NCBI RefSeq assembly: GCF_008312895.1
Contig: NZ_VSSP01000005.1
Location: 62,001-126,000 of the forward strand
Reading direction: 5' to 3'
Length of the DNA stretch: 64,000 nt
DNA from: Luteimonas suaedae
GTDB taxonomy: Bacteria > Pseudomonadota > Gammaproteobacteria > Xanthomonadales > Xanthomonadaceae
Each line of letters opens with the position of its first letter. Position 1 is the stretch's first letter. Both the position numbers and the translations under genes were made by a program. The notes beneath the pieces are model-generated. The model was given only the letters and a program-made list of their open reading frames with translations, made no database searches and was not told where the DNA came from. This document shows positions 1 to 10,892 of this stretch, piece after piece.

Positions 1-1
1 C

Positions 2-511
2 GCGCCGTTCGACAGCTTCCTCACCCTGCGCGGATTGCGGACGCTGGATGCGCGGCTGCGCGTGCACCAGGAAAACACCACCGCGATCGCCGCGCAGCTC
101 GATGCACATCCGGCGGTCGCGCGCGTGTATTGGCCGGGCCTGGCGTCGCACCCGGGCCATGCGGTCGCGGCGCGGCAGCAGAAGGGCTTCGGCGCGATGC
201 TCAGCCTCGAGCTCGCCGGCGACGGCCGCGCCGCGCAGGAGCAGGCGGTACGTGCCTTCGTCGACGGGCTGCAGTGCTTCACCCTGGCCGAATCGCTCGG
301 CGGCGTGGAAAGCCTGATCGCGCATCCGGCGACCATGACCCATGCGGCGATGACGCCGGAAGCGCGGGCGCAGGCGGGCATCTCCGATGGGTTGTTGCGG
401 CTGTCGGTGGGGATCGAGGCGGTCGAGGACCTGCAGGCCGACCTGGCCGCGGCGCTGGTGCGTGCCGAAGCCGCGCAGCGCGGTGCCGCGCGCAAACGGG
501 TGGACGCATGA
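2..511 (+). CDS. metB: Cystathionine gamma-synthase / O-acylhomoserine (thiol)-lyase family PLP enzyme, C-terminal part
   Basis: This is the C-terminal 169 residues of a Cys/Met-metabolism PLP-dependent enzyme; the start and the PLP-binding lysine lie left of the window. The visible part has the family's C-terminal domain: the SFLTLRGLRTLDARL segment, GLASHPGH, then SLGGVESL followed by HPATMTHAAM, and the closing LLRLSVGIEAVEDL helix. Enzymes of this fold join an activated homoserine to cysteine or sulfide in methionine synthesis. The stop overlaps the start of the homoserine dehydrogenase gene (ATGA), which implies one translationally coupled operon. The exact specificity (cystathionine gamma-synthase, gamma-lyase or sulfhydrylase) cannot be decided from this fragment; synthesis is favoured because of the hom neighbour. 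Confidence 0.85.
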   Translation, partial: APFDSFLTLRGLRTLDARLRVHQENTTAIAAQLDAHPAVARVYWPGLASHPGHAVAARQQKGFGAMLSLELAGDGRAAQEQAVRAFVDGLQCFTLAESLGGVESLIAHPATMTHAAMTPEARAQAGISDGLLRLSVGIEAVEDLQADLAAALVRAEAAQRGAARKRVDA

Positions 512-1617
512 GCACGGTCGCCAGCCTACCGCTGCCGGCGCGGCGCGGCGCGCGTTCGCCGACGCAGCGGCCAGCGCCGCGGCTGGCGCTGCTCGGTACC
601 GGTACCGTCGGCAGTGCCTTCGTCGCCCGCTGCGAACGCCTGCGCGCGCAGGGCGTGGCGTTGCCCGCGTTCGCGTGGCTGTCGAATTCGCGCACGCTGG
701 TGAGTGGCGGCGGCGATCCGCGACGTGCGGTCGAGGAGGCGCGGGCGGCGCCCGCGCGCGCCGGCAGTTGGCCGCCGTGGGTGGAGAGCGAGGGCTTGCG
801 CAGCGGCGACATCGTCGTCGATGCCACCGCCAGCGACGGTGTCGCCGGCTGGCACAGCGAGTGGCTGGCGCGCGGTATCCATGTGGTTACCGCCAACAAG
901 CTTGGCAACGGCGCCGACCTCGCGCGCGCCCAGGCGATCGCCGCTGCGCAGCGCGAGCGTATTGGCGTGCAGTATGGCGACAGCGCCACCGTCGGCGCCG
1001 GGCTGCCGTTGCTGCGCAGTATCCGCGAGCTGGTCGCCGGCGGCGACCGCATCCGCACGATCGAAGGCGTGCTCTCGGGATCGCTGGCCTGGCTGTTCGA
1101 TCGCTACGATGGCACGCGCGCGTTCTCGGACCTGGTGCGCGAGGCGCGCGATGCCGGGTTTACCGAGCCGGACCCGCGCGAGGACCTGGGCGGCGAGGAC
1201 GTGCGCCGCAAGCTGCTGATCCTGGCGCGCGCCGCCGGGCTGCCGTTGGAACCGCACGCCGTGCGGGTCGAGTCGCTGTTGCCCGAGGAACTCGCGCGCG
1301 CCGCACTCGCGCAGGTGGACGAGCGGCTCGCATTGCTCGATGCCGGCCTGGCCGAACGCCAGCGCCAGGCCCGCGCCGACGGTGCGCGGCTGCGATTCGT
1401 CGGCTGTTTCGACGACGCTGGTGCCAGCGTCGGGCTGCGCGCGCTGCCCGACGCGCATCCGCTATGCGCCGGCCGCGGCACCGACAACCTGGTCGCGATC
1501 GGGAGTTGTCGCTATCGCGAGCAGCCGCTGGTGATCCGCGGCCCCGGCGCCGGCGCCGAAGTCACCGCGGCGGCGTTGCTCGACGACGTGTTGCGGATCG
1601 CGCGCGCGGCGGCGTAG
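508..1617 (+). CDS. hom: Homoserine dehydrogenase (monofunctional)
   Basis: It reduces aspartate semialdehyde to homoserine with NAD(P)H, the branch point to threonine and methionine. The 369-residue product has the Rossmann motif GTGTVGS at about residues 30-36, the TANKLGNG segment, the substrate-site motif GVLSGSLAWLF and the catalytic block EPDPREDLGGEDVRRKLL, all matching the C-terminal half of ThrA-type enzymes. There is no aspartokinase domain and no obvious C-terminal ACT domain, so feedback control is not evident. The ATG overlaps the upstream stop codon by the ATGA arrangement. The first 25 residues are basic and proline-rich and could include a start placed too early, but no better ribosome-site and start pair is seen. 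Confidence 0.93.
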   Translation: MSTVASLPLPARRGARSPTQRPAPRLALLGTGTVGSAFVARCERLRAQGVALPAFAWLSNSRTLVSGGGDPRRAVEEARAAPARAGSWPPWVESEGLRSGDIVVDATASDGVAGWHSEWLARGIHVVTANKLGNGADLARAQAIAAAQRERIGVQYGDSATVGAGLPLLRSIRELVAGGDRIRTIEGVLSGSLAWLFDRYDGTRAFSDLVREARDAGFTEPDPREDLGGEDVRRKLLILARAAGLPLEPHAVRVESLLPEELARAALAQVDERLALLDAGLAERQRQARADGARLRFVGCFDDAGASVGLRALPDAHPLCAGRGTDNLVAIGSCRYREQPLVIRGPGAGAEVTAAALLDDVLRIARAAA

Positions 1618-1680
1618 TACGTTGCCGGTCGTTCGCAACGCGCACGCTCCGCGGTTTCGGCTGCGGCGCGTCCGGGCAAC

Positions 1681-2193
1681 TCATTCCACCTGCAACAGGC
1701 GCTGGTAGATCCGCAGGTCCTCCGGCGAGAAGCAGCAGAACAAGACGCGGCCGATGCCGTCCAGGCGCGCCGCGGTCTGGCGCACCGTCGTCACCGCAAC
1801 ATTCGCCGCGGCAGCGGCCGGATAGCCGTAGAGGCCGGTACTGATGCACGGGAAGGCGACGCTGCGCAGCCCGTGGGCGTCCGCCACTTCCAGCGAACGC
1901 CGATAGCACGAGGCCAACAGCTCCGGCTCGCCAGCGCCGCCGCCGCGCCAGACCGGACCGACGGTGTGGATGACGTGGCGGGCCGGCAAGCGGTAGCCGC
2001 CGGTGAGCCTGGCGTCGCCGGTGTCGCAGCCGCCGAGGCCGCGGCATTCGGACACCAGCTCCGGACCGGCCGCGCGGTGGATCGCGCCGTCCACGCCGCC
2101 GCCGCCGAGCAGCGAGGGATTGGCGGCGTTGACGATGGCATCGAGCTGCAGCGTGGTGATGTCGGCCTGCAGCGCCTCGAGGATGGCGGTCAT
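1681..2193 (-). CDS. Macro domain protein (ADP-ribose / O-acetyl-ADP-ribose hydrolase type)
   Basis: This is a single-domain 170-residue macro protein. The ADP-ribose binding signature [18 protein letters not shown] is at residues 22-39 and the phosphate-binding loop ISTGLYGYP at 117-125, both characteristic of the MacroD/YmdB class that removes ADP-ribose or deacetylates O-acetyl-ADP-ribose. The length matches the family. It lies convergent to hom and just downstream of the secreted hydrolase gene (20-base gap), so the two may share a transcript. The substrate in this organism is unknown. Confidence 0.93.
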   Translation of the reverse strand: MTAILEALQADITTLQLDAIVNAANPSLLGGGGVDGAIHRAAGPELVSECRGLGGCDTGDARLTGGYRLPARHVIHTVGPVWRGGGAGEPELLASCYRRSLEVADAHGLRSVAFPCISTGLYGYPAAAAANVAVTTVRQTAARLDGIGRVLFCCFSPEDLRIYQRLLQVE

Positions 2194-2212
2194 CGTGGTG
2201 CGCGGCTTTCCG

Positions 2213-3223
2213 TCAGTGCGCTTCCAGCGCCTGCAGCAGCGCGGCCTCGAACCGCGCCGGTGCTTCCACCTGCGGCGAATGGCCGAGATCGTCGAACGCG
2301 ACCAGGCGCGCGCCGGGAATCGCAGCCGCCGCGCGTTTGCCGAGCGCGGGGTAATCCCCCAGCCGCGTTGCGAGCTCCGGCGGCGCGCGGTCCCTGCCGA
2401 TGGCGGTGCGGTCGCGCTGGCCGATGAACAGCGTCGTCGGTACGCGGATGTCGCCGAACTCGTGCACCACCGGCTGGTTGAACACCATGTCCGAGGCCAG
2501 CGCCTGGTTCCACGCCACCTGCTGCTTGCCCGGGCCGGCGTACATGCCGGCCAGCATCTCCACCCAGCGTTCGTATTCCGGCTTCCACTGCCCGCTGTAG
2601 TAGACCTCGCGCTGGTAGCGCTTGATCGAATCGAAATCGGTCTTCAGCTCGCCGGCATACCAGGCGTCGATGTCCTGCCAGGGCACGCCCTCGGCCTTCC
2701 AGTCTTCCAGCCCGATCGGATTGACCAGCACCAGGTGCTCGACCGCGTCCGGATACTGCAGCGCATAGCGCGCGGCCAGCATGCCGCCCATGGAATGGCC
2801 GACGACCGCGGCGCGTTCGATGCCGAGCGACGCCAGCAACGCCTGGGTGTTCGCCGCCAGCTGCGCGAACGAGAACTGGTAGCGCTCCGGCTTGTCCGAC
2901 TTGCAGAAGCCGATCTGGTCCGGTGCGACGACGCGGTAGCCGGCGCCGGTCAGTGCCTCGATCGCAGATTCCCAGGTCGCGGCGCAGAAGTTCTTGCCGT
3001 GCAGCAGCACCACGCTGCGGCCGTTGGCGGTCGCGGTGGGGGCGACGTCGAGATAGGCCATTTCCAGCGACTGCCGCTGCGAGTCGAAGGCGAAAGTCCG
3101 CACCGGGTGCGGGTACTCGAAGCCCTGGAGTCTCGGGCCGTAGACGGAAGGGGCGGATTGCGCCGTCGCCACCGCCGGCGCGAGCAGGAGGAAGGTAGCG
3201 AGAAGGCGGATGGACGGGGGCAT
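2213..3223 (-). CDS. Secreted alpha/beta hydrolase
   Basis: This 336-residue alpha/beta hydrolase begins with a clear signal peptide (residues 1-22, ending ATAQS). Catalytic features are the oxyanion motif HGKNF at about 75, the nucleophile elbow VGHSMGG with Ser144, an acidic residue in FIGQRDRT and a histidine in DLGHSPQ near the C-terminus. The start at 3223 puts a GGAG-like ribosome site just upstream and begins directly at the signal sequence; a longer upstream frame would add nine residues ahead of it. The substrate is unknown. A degenerate copy of its nucleophile region is present at 6422-6508. Confidence 0.88.
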   Translation of the reverse strand: MPPSIRLLATFLLLAPAVATAQSAPSVYGPRLQGFEYPHPVRTFAFDSQRQSLEMAYLDVAPTATANGRSVVLLHGKNFCAATWESAIEALTGAGYRVVAPDQIGFCKSDKPERYQFSFAQLAANTQALLASLGIERAAVVGHSMGGMLAARYALQYPDAVEHLVLVNPIGLEDWKAEGVPWQDIDAWYAGELKTDFDSIKRYQREVYYSGQWKPEYERWVEMLAGMYAGPGKQQVAWNQALASDMVFNQPVVHEFGDIRVPTTLFIGQRDRTAIGRDRAPPELATRLGDYPALGKRAAAAIPGARLVAFDDLGHSPQVEAPARFEAALLQALEAH

Positions 3224-3452
3224 GGAGGCTCCGGGGCAGAATCCGCCCACAGCTTACCGTCCGCATGTCGACGCGTCGCATTGCAGCACGCCGTCGCCGC
3301 TGCGGACGGTACGTACGCCCGGCGGGTATCCCGGCAGACCGCGCACGGATCGGAGCGGGGCGGGCCCTGGATGAAGGGCGCAGCGCGGGTTGCGGTTTAC
3401 CGCGGCGAAGCCGGTCAATCCACGCGGAGCGGCGAGCCTCGCTCCGGCCGCG

Positions 3453-3661
3453 TCAATCGATGCAGGTATAGATCAGGGTGCTGTCGTCGGACGTGATGCC
3501 CCAAGAAACCGGTTCGCCGTGGCAGTTGGTGCCGCGCGCACCGACAACCTGGGTATGGTCTTCGCCGTAGTAGTAGCGGACCCAGCCCGGCTTGGGTGCG
3601 GCGCTGACCAGGCTGCTTGCGATCACCGCGCCCAGCCCGAGCGCGAGCCATCGGCTTTCAT
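3453..3661 (-). pseudogene. Small secreted DUF6289-like protein, frameshifted near its start
   Basis: The only ATG with a good ribosome site (GGGAGG seven bases upstream) is at 3661, but its frame stops after 12 codons. The next frame reads a hydrophobic signal-like stretch (WLALGLGAVIASSLVSA) followed by a mature part with YYYGEDHTQVVG, NCHG and SWGITS, which resembles DUF6289 small exported proteins. One extra A in the AAA directly after the ATG would join the two into an intact protein of about 69 residues beginning MKSRWLALG. So this is a recent pseudogene, a homopolymer sequencing error or an A-tract phase-variable gene. No in-frame GTG or TTG start with a ribosome site was found. The family call rests on motif memory. 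Confidence 0.6.
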
Positions 3662-3932
3662 GACGGTGCCTCCCGACATGCGGCCACGTGGCCGCACCGG
3701 GGAACCTACACCGATGCGCGGGTCGGTGCACCCTGCGCCGCCGCATTGCGGCAGCCGACCGGGAGGGCACGCAGGGCGGGCCCGACCCGCCGCAGGGATC
3801 GCCGCGGCCTCGCTCTGCGCGGCTCCCCGTGCACCGCACGGCCGGTATGCGATACGTGCGCGTTCGATGGGGCCCAGGACGCGCGGGGCACCGGCCGTCC
3901 GTGCCGGTGCCCGCGCGGCGGAACACGGGTGC

Positions 3933-5996
<2,064 letters not shown>

Positions 5997-6258
5997 GACG
6001 GACTCTCCTTGGATTCGGCGCCTCGATGAAGGCGAAGGATCGGACGATCGCCAGCAGTCATCCCGCAGCCGAAGACAGCCGGGGCGACCGCAGACGCCGG
6101 TCGTCCGTCACTGCAGGCAGGTTGTCCGACGGATCGGTGGTGCAGCCTGGTGGAAGGCGTTGATGGAGCCGATGTGGAGGCTGCGTTCCGCCTGCATCGG
6201 AAACCGGGTGCGGGCGACACGCACGAACGGATGCGGCTGCGTAGACGATCGTGCTCGA

Positions 6259-6272
6259 TGACATCGTTGTCA
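6259..6272. promoter_or_regulatory. Near-palindromic LacI-type operator candidate upstream of chitinase
   Basis: TGACATCGTTGTCA is a 14-base palindrome with one mismatched pair and a central CG, the layout of LacI/GalR-family operators. On the minus strand it overlaps TTGACA, a perfect -35 hexamer (6273-6268), although no good -10 follows at 17 bases. A related sequence, TGTCGATGACA, lies about 45 bases away. The nearest gene it could control is the chitinase, some 260 bases downstream. Regulator identity and function are inference. Confidence 0.35.
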
Positions 6273-6421
6273 AAGGAAAATTACGCGATATGGGAGAAGA
6301 ATCACACATGTCGATGACAACGATGCCTGCGGCCGTGCGCGCGGGTCAGGACGAGTCCGTGCAGGACGCAAAGCGCGCCAGAAGTAGGACGCGATATGTC
6401 TCGTGCGAAGCTGGCGCGACG

Positions 6422-6508
6422 CTACGCGCGGACCTGGTTGACCTGCACCAGCCGCTCAACCGTGTCCGGATACTGCAATGCATCGCGCACGGCCAGCATG
6501 CCGCCCAT
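6422..6508 (-). pseudogene. Degenerate alpha/beta hydrolase fragment (nucleophile-elbow region)
   Basis: Read on the minus strand, these 87 bases encode 28 residues: MGGMLAVRDALQYPDTVERL, then VQVNQVRA and a stop. They match the [20 protein letters not shown] segment of the intact secreted hydrolase at 2213-3223 almost residue for residue, and the DNA is also similar. Nothing upstream or downstream continues the homology, so this is a remnant of a paralogue or of a partial duplication. Confidence 0.75.
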
Positions 6509-6592
6509 CGCAGAAGGTGACGATGCTTACAGGTGGTTGTCGACGGCAGGACGACGCCGGGGCGCGGCGTGGATATCCACTCGCGGCGCGCG

Positions 6593-6988
6593 TCACTCGC
6601 CTTCGCGCTTGGTCCGGTCCGGGACGCTCCGGGCGTCCGTCTCCTGCCACGGCAGGCGGCCCTCGACTTCCAGATGCAGCGCGAATACCAGGAATGCGCG
6701 GATCAGCACCATCAATCCCAGCATGAACAGGCTGTCGAGGGTGTAGTCGATCGTCACCGTGCGGATGATGTCGGCGGCCACCAGGAACTCCAGGCCCAGG
6801 ATCAAACCGCGCACGCTGTGGCGTCGGTAGGAGAGATAGGCGCCATGCCCGCCCAGCCTGCGCAGCTCGCGCGGCCACAGCACCGTGGCGAAGACGAAGC
6901 CAGCGACGATCACCGCCGCCCCCACGCCCTCCAGCACCTGGATCAGGATGCCGATGAGCTGAGTCAGCGTTTCGCCTACCGGGAACAT
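6593..6988 (-). CDS. DUF1622 family membrane protein
   Basis: A 131-residue integral membrane protein with about three hydrophobic segments (roughly residues 9-40, 58-75 and 83-105) and a charged C-terminal tail. The pattern [18 protein letters not shown], followed by a short loop and a second hydrophobic stretch, is characteristic of DUF1622 proteins, whose function is unknown. Its start lies only seven bases from the end of the serine dehydratase gene on the same strand, so it is probably cotranscribed with it. No enzymatic motif is visible. Confidence 0.8.
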   Translation of the reverse strand: MFPVGETLTQLIGILIQVLEGVGAAVIVAGFVFATVLWPRELRRLGGHGAYLSYRRHSVRGLILGLEFLVAADIIRTVTIDYTLDSLFMLGLMVLIRAFLVFALHLEVEGRLPWQETDARSVPDRTKREGE

Positions 6989-6995
6989 CGTGGTT

Positions 6996-8378
6996 TCAGC
7001 ACTCGATGACGTTGACTGCCAGGCCGCCGCGCGAGGTTTCCTTGTACTTGTCGCGCATGTCGCGGCCGGTGTCGCGCATGGTCTTGATCACCTTGTCGAG
7101 GCTGACCTTGTGCTTGCCGTCGCCGCGCAGCGCCATGCGCGAGGCGTTGATCGCCTTCACCGATCCCATCGCGTTGCGCTCGATGCACGGGATCTGCACC
7201 AGGCCGCCGATCGGATCGCAGGTGAGGCCCAGGTTGTGTTCCATGCCGATCTCGGCGGCGTTCTCGATCTGGCTCGGGTTGCCGCCGAGTGCGGCGGTCA
7301 GGCCGGCCGCCGCCATCGAGCAGGCGACGCCGACCTCGCCCTGGCAGCCGACCTCGGCGCCGGAGATCGAGGCGTTCTCCTTGTACAGGATGCCGACCGC
7401 GGCGGCGGTGAGCAGGAAGTCGAAGACGCCCTGTTCGTCGGACTTGGGACAGAAGCGGTCGTAGTAGTGCAGCACCGCGGGCATGATGCCGGCCGCGCCG
7501 TTGGTCGGCGCGGTGACCACGCGGCCGCCGGCGGCGTTTTCCTCGTTGACCGCCAGCGCGTACAGGTTGACCCAGTCGAGCACGCTCAGCGGGTCGCGCA
7601 TCGCCGCTTCCGGGCGCGAGGACAGTTCGCCGTACAGGATCGGCGCGCGCCGGGTCACGTTCAAGCCGCCGGGCAGGGTGCCGGTCTGGCGGATGCCGCG
7701 CTGCACGCAGGACTGCATTGCGGCCCAGAGTTCACGCAGGCCATCGCGGATCTCGTCGGCGCTGCGCCAGCACTGTTCGTTGGCGAACATCAGCTGCGCG
7801 ATGGTGAGGTCGTTGTCGCGGGCGCGCTGCAGCAGCTCGTCGCCGCTGGAGAAGGGATACGGCACCTGGGTGGTGTCGGCGACGATGCGGTCCTCGGCGG
7901 CCTCGTCCTGGTTGACCACGAAACCGCCGCCGACCGAGTAGTAGTCGCGGCTGGCGATCTCGTTGCCGTCGGCGTCGAAGGCGGCGAAGCGCATGCCGTT
8001 AGTGTGGTAGGGCAGCTTCTGCCGCTTGTTCATCACCAGGTCGCGTTTTTCGTCGAACGCGATCTCGTGCTCGCCGTGCAGACGGATGCGCCCGGCGCCG
8101 CGGATGCGCTCGAGCGCGCCGGGAATGACGTCCGGGTCGATCCGGTTGGGCAGTTGGCCTTCCAGGCCCATCATCACCGCCTTGTCGGTGCCGTGGCCGC
8201 GCCCGGTCAGCGCCAGCGATCCGAACACCTCGGCGCGCACCCGCGCCACGTCGGGCAGGCGGCCGGCCTCCACCAGCCAGCGCTCGACGAAACGCGCGGC
8301 GGCGCGCATCGGTCCCACCGTGTGCGAGGAACTCGGCCCGATGCCGATCTTGTAGAGGTCGAAGGTGCTGACTGCCAT
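6996..8378 (-). CDS. sdaA: L-serine dehydratase (L-serine ammonia-lyase), iron-sulfur type, single chain
   Basis: It deaminates L-serine to pyruvate and ammonia with a labile [4Fe-4S] cluster. The 460-residue chain has the fused beta-alpha layout. It begins with the [21 protein letters not shown] signature at about residues 7-27, and the alpha part carries [41 protein letters not shown] and an early C-terminal cysteine. The cluster cysteines are among these conserved positions. Length and motifs match the SdaA/SdaB family throughout. The gene is divergent from a mini-glutaredoxin and followed closely by a DUF1622 gene. Confidence 0.96.
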   Translation of the reverse strand: MAVSTFDLYKIGIGPSSSHTVGPMRAAARFVERWLVEAGRLPDVARVRAEVFGSLALTGRGHGTDKAVMMGLEGQLPNRIDPDVIPGALERIRGAGRIRLHGEHEIAFDEKRDLVMNKRQKLPYHTNGMRFAAFDADGNEIASRDYYSVGGGFVVNQDEAAEDRIVADTTQVPYPFSSGDELLQRARDNDLTIAQLMFANEQCWRSADEIRDGLRELWAAMQSCVQRGIRQTGTLPGGLNVTRRAPILYGELSSRPEAAMRDPLSVLDWVNLYALAVNEENAAGGRVVTAPTNGAAGIMPAVLHYYDRFCPKSDEQGVFDFLLTAAAVGILYKENASISGAEVGCQGEVGVACSMAAAGLTAALGGNPSQIENAAEIGMEHNLGLTCDPIGGLVQIPCIERNAMGSVKAINASRMALRGDGKHKVSLDKVIKTMRDTGRDMRDKYKETSRGGLAVNVIEC

Positions 8379-8422
8379 CGGGCTATTCTACGCGCCCGCC
8401 CCGTGCATTCCCTGTCCGCCGC

Positions 8423-8656
8423 ATGTCCGGCCTGATCCTGTACCAGCGCGATGACTGCCCGCTGTGCGACCGCGCCCTCGCGGTGCTGGCCGAAGCACGC
8501 GCGCCGGAGTTCGAGACCGTGTGGATCGACGGCGACGCCGCGCTGGAGGCGCGCTACGGCGCCCGCGTGCCGGTGCTGCGCCACGACGGCCGTGAACTCG
8601 GCTGGCCGTTCGACGCCGAAGCGGTGCGCGCCTTCGTGACGCCGCAGCGGCCATGA
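8423..8656 (+). CDS. Glutaredoxin-like small protein (DUF836)
   Basis: A 77-residue thioredoxin-fold protein of the DUF836/glutaredoxin-like family. It opens with LILYQRDDCPLC, which places a CPLC redox pair at Cys12 and Cys15, and later has the cis-proline strand RVPVLRHDG. The size is typical for these truncated glutaredoxins, whose partners are unknown. It is transcribed divergently from sdaA with a 44-base gap, so the two promoters must overlap or lie within the coding ends. Confidence 0.85.
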   Translation: MSGLILYQRDDCPLCDRALAVLAEARAPEFETVWIDGDAALEARYGARVPVLRHDGRELGWPFDAEAVRAFVTPQRP

Positions 8657-8682
8657 GGCTGCACGGCGCGCTAGCGCTTGTC

Positions 8683-8780
8683 TTCCCCCTTTGAAAAAGG
8701 GGGATTAAGGGGGATTTGCTTTGGCCTTGACTGAGCCGGGCGCCCGGCCAATCCCCCCAACCCCCTTTTCAAAGGGGATT
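8683..8780. repeat. Intergenic inverted repeat of C5/G5 tracts (CCCCCTTTGAAAAAGGGGG type)
   Basis: The left arm (8683-8716) and right arm (8750-8780) are imperfect reverse complements. Each arm itself contains a C-run, an A/T core with TTTCAAA or its complement, and a G-run. The whole could form nested hairpins downstream of the mini-glutaredoxin gene. It has the look of dispersed non-coding palindromes common in proteobacterial intergenic DNA, and could also act as a transcription barrier between convergent genes. Confidence 0.7.
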
Positions 8781-8849
8781 GTCGCCAAGCCGTCGAATTG
8801 ATCGCAGGAAAACAGGGGAAACCCCAGGATCAAGCCATAAAAGCTATCC

Positions 8850-8876
8850 GCGCTGATCCGTGGCCAAAGAAGCGTT
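8850..8876. repeat. Half copy of the TATCCGCG...GATCCGTGGC repeat
   Basis: The stretch TATCCGCGCTGATCCGTGGC resembles the right arm of the inverted repeat at 14468-14570 (TATCCGCG...TTGATCCGTGGC). The similarity suggests a dispersed repeat family with a solo arm here. The function is unknown. Confidence 0.45.
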
Positions 8877-8897
8877 TTCTGATCGCAGCCGGCATCG

Positions 8898-9446
8898 CTA
8901 TTCCGCCGGCTGAAAGACCACCTTGGTGCTGATCGCGATCGCGTCCGGGATCACCGCGGTGTCCTCCCAGTCGCCGCTGCCGACGCCGAACTCGAGCCGG
9001 TTCACCGTCGCCCTGCCGGTCAGCACCGGCTGCTCGCCCGGCGTCCAGGTAAAGGTCAGGGTAACCGGCCGGCTGATGCCGCGCAGGCTCAGGGTGCCGT
9101 CGGCGGCGTAGCGGCCGTCGTCGAGCGCGCGGAAGGTGTCGGCGCTGTAATGCGCCTGCGCGAACTTCACGCTGTCGAAGAACACGGGACCGCGCAGTTC
9201 ACCGTCGTAGTCGGCGTTGCCGGTGGTCGCGCTCGCCAGCGGGATGACGACATCGAGCCTGGCGTCGGCGAGGTTGTCCGGATCGAACGCGAACGTGGTG
9301 CGGAATCCCGGGAAGCGGCCGCTGAACACCTCGCCCTGGTAGGTGCCGGCGAAGACCAGGCTCGAGCCTGGCGCCTGCACGTAGTCGGCGGCGAGCGCCG
9401 GCGCGCTGAACAGCAAGGCGGTGGCGAGCAGGAAGGCATTACGCAT
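8898..9446 (-). CDS. YceI-family periplasmic protein
   Basis: A 182-residue exported protein with a signal peptide of about 20 residues (ending APALAA) and one YceI lipocalin-like domain, shown by YVQAPGSSLVFAG, TTFAFDPDNLADARLDV, FFDSVKFAQAHY and GTLSLRGISRPVTL. YceI domains bind isoprenoid or other amphipathic ligands in the periplasm. It is last in a three-gene operon and overlaps the cytochrome b561 gene by eight bases, which supports translational coupling. The start chosen sits directly at the signal sequence; upstream in-frame sequence is the cytochrome gene read in another frame. Confidence 0.93.
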   Translation of the reverse strand: MRNAFLLATALLFSAPALAADYVQAPGSSLVFAGTYQGEVFSGRFPGFRTTFAFDPDNLADARLDVVIPLASATTGNADYDGELRGPVFFDSVKFAQAHYSADTFRALDDGRYAADGTLSLRGISRPVTLTFTWTPGEQPVLTGRATVNRLEFGVGSGDWEDTAVIPDAIAISTKVVFQPAE

Positions 9447-10044
9447 CGCGGGAATCCTCGGGGGGCGTGGGAGCGGTGTCGGCGGAGCCGGTGTGCAGCC
9501 ATCCGCGCGGCAGCATCCGCGCCAGGGTGGCATCGCGCAGGAACAGGTGATGGTAGAAGGCGGCCGCCGCGTGCACCAGCGCCACCGCGACCAGCAGCCA
9601 GAACAGCCAGGCGTGCGCGGCGATGGCCGCTTCGCGCAGCGCTTCGTCCTTGCCCGCGATCGCCGGCAGGTTGAACAGCCCGAACCACTGCAGCGGATAG
9701 CCGGCGGCGGAATTGAACAGCCAGCCGCTGAGCGGGATCGTGAACAGCAGCGCGTACAGCAGCCAATGCGTGAACACGGCGGCACGCTCCTGCCATCGGG
9801 GGATGCCCGGCACCGGGCGCGGCGCGCCGGTCGCCAGGCGCCAGAGCAGCCGCAGCAGCGCCAGCGCCAGGATGGTGAGGCCGAACGACTTGTGCAGCGC
9901 GTAGATGCGGATCTTGTCGGGGCTGTTGAGCATGTCGACCATCAGCAGTCCCACGATCCCCTGACCGAGGATCAGCAGCACGATCAGCCAATGCAGCAGC
10001 TGGCTGACGCCGCCCCAACGTTGTTCGCTGTTCTTCCAGATCAT
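9439..10044 (-). CDS. Cytochrome b561 family protein
   Basis: A 201-residue inner-membrane di-haem cytochrome of the bacterial b561 type with four hydrophobic helices. Candidate haem ligands include His18 (QLLHWL), His51 (ALHKSFG) and histidines in FTHWLL and FYHHLF. Such proteins pass electrons between the quinone pool and periplasmic acceptors. Genes for b561 and YceI proteins are often adjacent; here the cytochrome is flanked by two YceI genes and overlaps both. That arrangement suggests a shared redox or lipid-quinone role, which is inference. Confidence 0.92.
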   Translation of the reverse strand: MIWKNSEQRWGGVSQLLHWLIVLLILGQGIVGLLMVDMLNSPDKIRIYALHKSFGLTILALALLRLLWRLATGAPRPVPGIPRWQERAAVFTHWLLYALLFTIPLSGWLFNSAAGYPLQWFGLFNLPAIAGKDEALREAAIAAHAWLFWLLVAVALVHAAAAFYHHLFLRDATLARMLPRGWLHTGSADTAPTPPEDSRDA

Positions 10045-10760
10045 GGATTCGGGTCCGGCTCGGGTTCGGGGGGCGGCGGCAGCGGCAGGTCGTAGGTCGA
10101 CACCGGGACCTCGGTCACATCAGGGGGCGAAGCGGTGGCGGGCATGGCGCGCCCGGCACCGCCGCGGATGCGCGTCGCCTCGGCCTCGATCCGCAGCTCG
10201 ACCGTATCGCCGATCACCGACCGCCATGCATCGATGCCGAACGCGGCACGACTCAGGGTGGTGGTCGCGGAGAAGCCGACGGTGCGGCGGAACGGCGGCA
10301 TCGGGTGGCGCTTGAGTGCGTTGAAAACGACCTCGAGGGTGGCCGGCCGCGTCACTCCGCGCAGGGTGAGACTGCCATGGACGGCGGCGCGGTCCGCATC
10401 CAGCGGCTCGACGCGCTCGGAGACGAATCGTGCCTCCGGGTGGTGCTCGGCATCCAGCAGGCCGCGCGCGAGCACGGCGCGGTTCCAGCGTTCGTCGCCC
10501 AGATCGAGCGCGGCGATCGGCACCTGCGCCTCGAGCCGTGCGCTGGTCCAGTCGTGCGGGTCGAACAGTAGCGTGCCCCGGCTGCCCGACACGGTGCCGA
10601 CGGCCCTGGAGAATCCGGCATGATCGACCGCGAACACCACCCGCGTGTGCACCGGGTCGAGCGCATAGGCCTGCACCTGCGCGCGGACATGACCGCCGCA
10701 GGCGAGGCCGGCGAGCAGCACGAGCGCTGGAACGGGAAGGCGTGGCGCGGATCGCGACAT
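10041..10760 (-). CDS. YceI-family periplasmic protein with proline-rich tail
   Basis: A 239-residue exported protein with a signal peptide (about residues 1-27) and a YceI domain: YALDPVHTRVVFAVDHAGFSR, LLFDPHDWTSARLEAQVP, LLDAEHHPEARFVSE and GSLTLRGVTRPATL. Unlike the downstream paralogue it carries a C-terminal tail of about 40 residues ending PLPPPPEPEPDPNP. A lipobox is not clear, although a cysteine lies near residue 21 (GLACGG), so a lipoprotein form cannot be excluded. It is the first gene of the operon and is divergent from the large sensor kinase gene. Confidence 0.9.
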   Translation of the reverse strand: MSRSAPRLPVPALVLLAGLACGGHVRAQVQAYALDPVHTRVVFAVDHAGFSRAVGTVSGSRGTLLFDPHDWTSARLEAQVPIAALDLGDERWNRAVLARGLLDAEHHPEARFVSERVEPLDADRAAVHGSLTLRGVTRPATLEVVFNALKRHPMPPFRRTVGFSATTTLSRAAFGIDAWRSVIGDTVELRIEAEATRIRGGAGRAMPATASPPDVTEVPVSTYDLPLPPPPEPEPDPNP

Positions 10761-10892
10761 GGTCGGCCGTACGGCGGGGGTGCCACGATTCTAGGCCACG
10801 CGGGCACGTGGACGCGGCCGCGTCGTGCTTGCGCCGGCAACGCAGCGTTGCGAGGATTCATCCGGGGCGCAGGGACAGCGGAGAGAAGACGC

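Larger units (their letters stand above)
5997..6592. other. Gene-poor intergenic stretch between chitinase and DUF1622 gene
   Basis: About 600 bases without an intact gene. It holds the chitinase leader, a near-palindromic operator-like site (6259-6272), a second related half-site near 6307-6322 and a degenerate alpha/beta hydrolase fragment (6422-6508). Base composition around 6240-6330 is clearly more AT-rich than the flanks, as expected for a promoter region. Short open frames here lack plausible starts and were not called as genes. Confidence 0.6.

Noticed and set aside
6251..6520. 89-codon plus-strand frame upstream of the DUF1622 gene
   Set aside because: Its C-terminal half is antisense to the hydrolase remnant and its start has no ribosome site.
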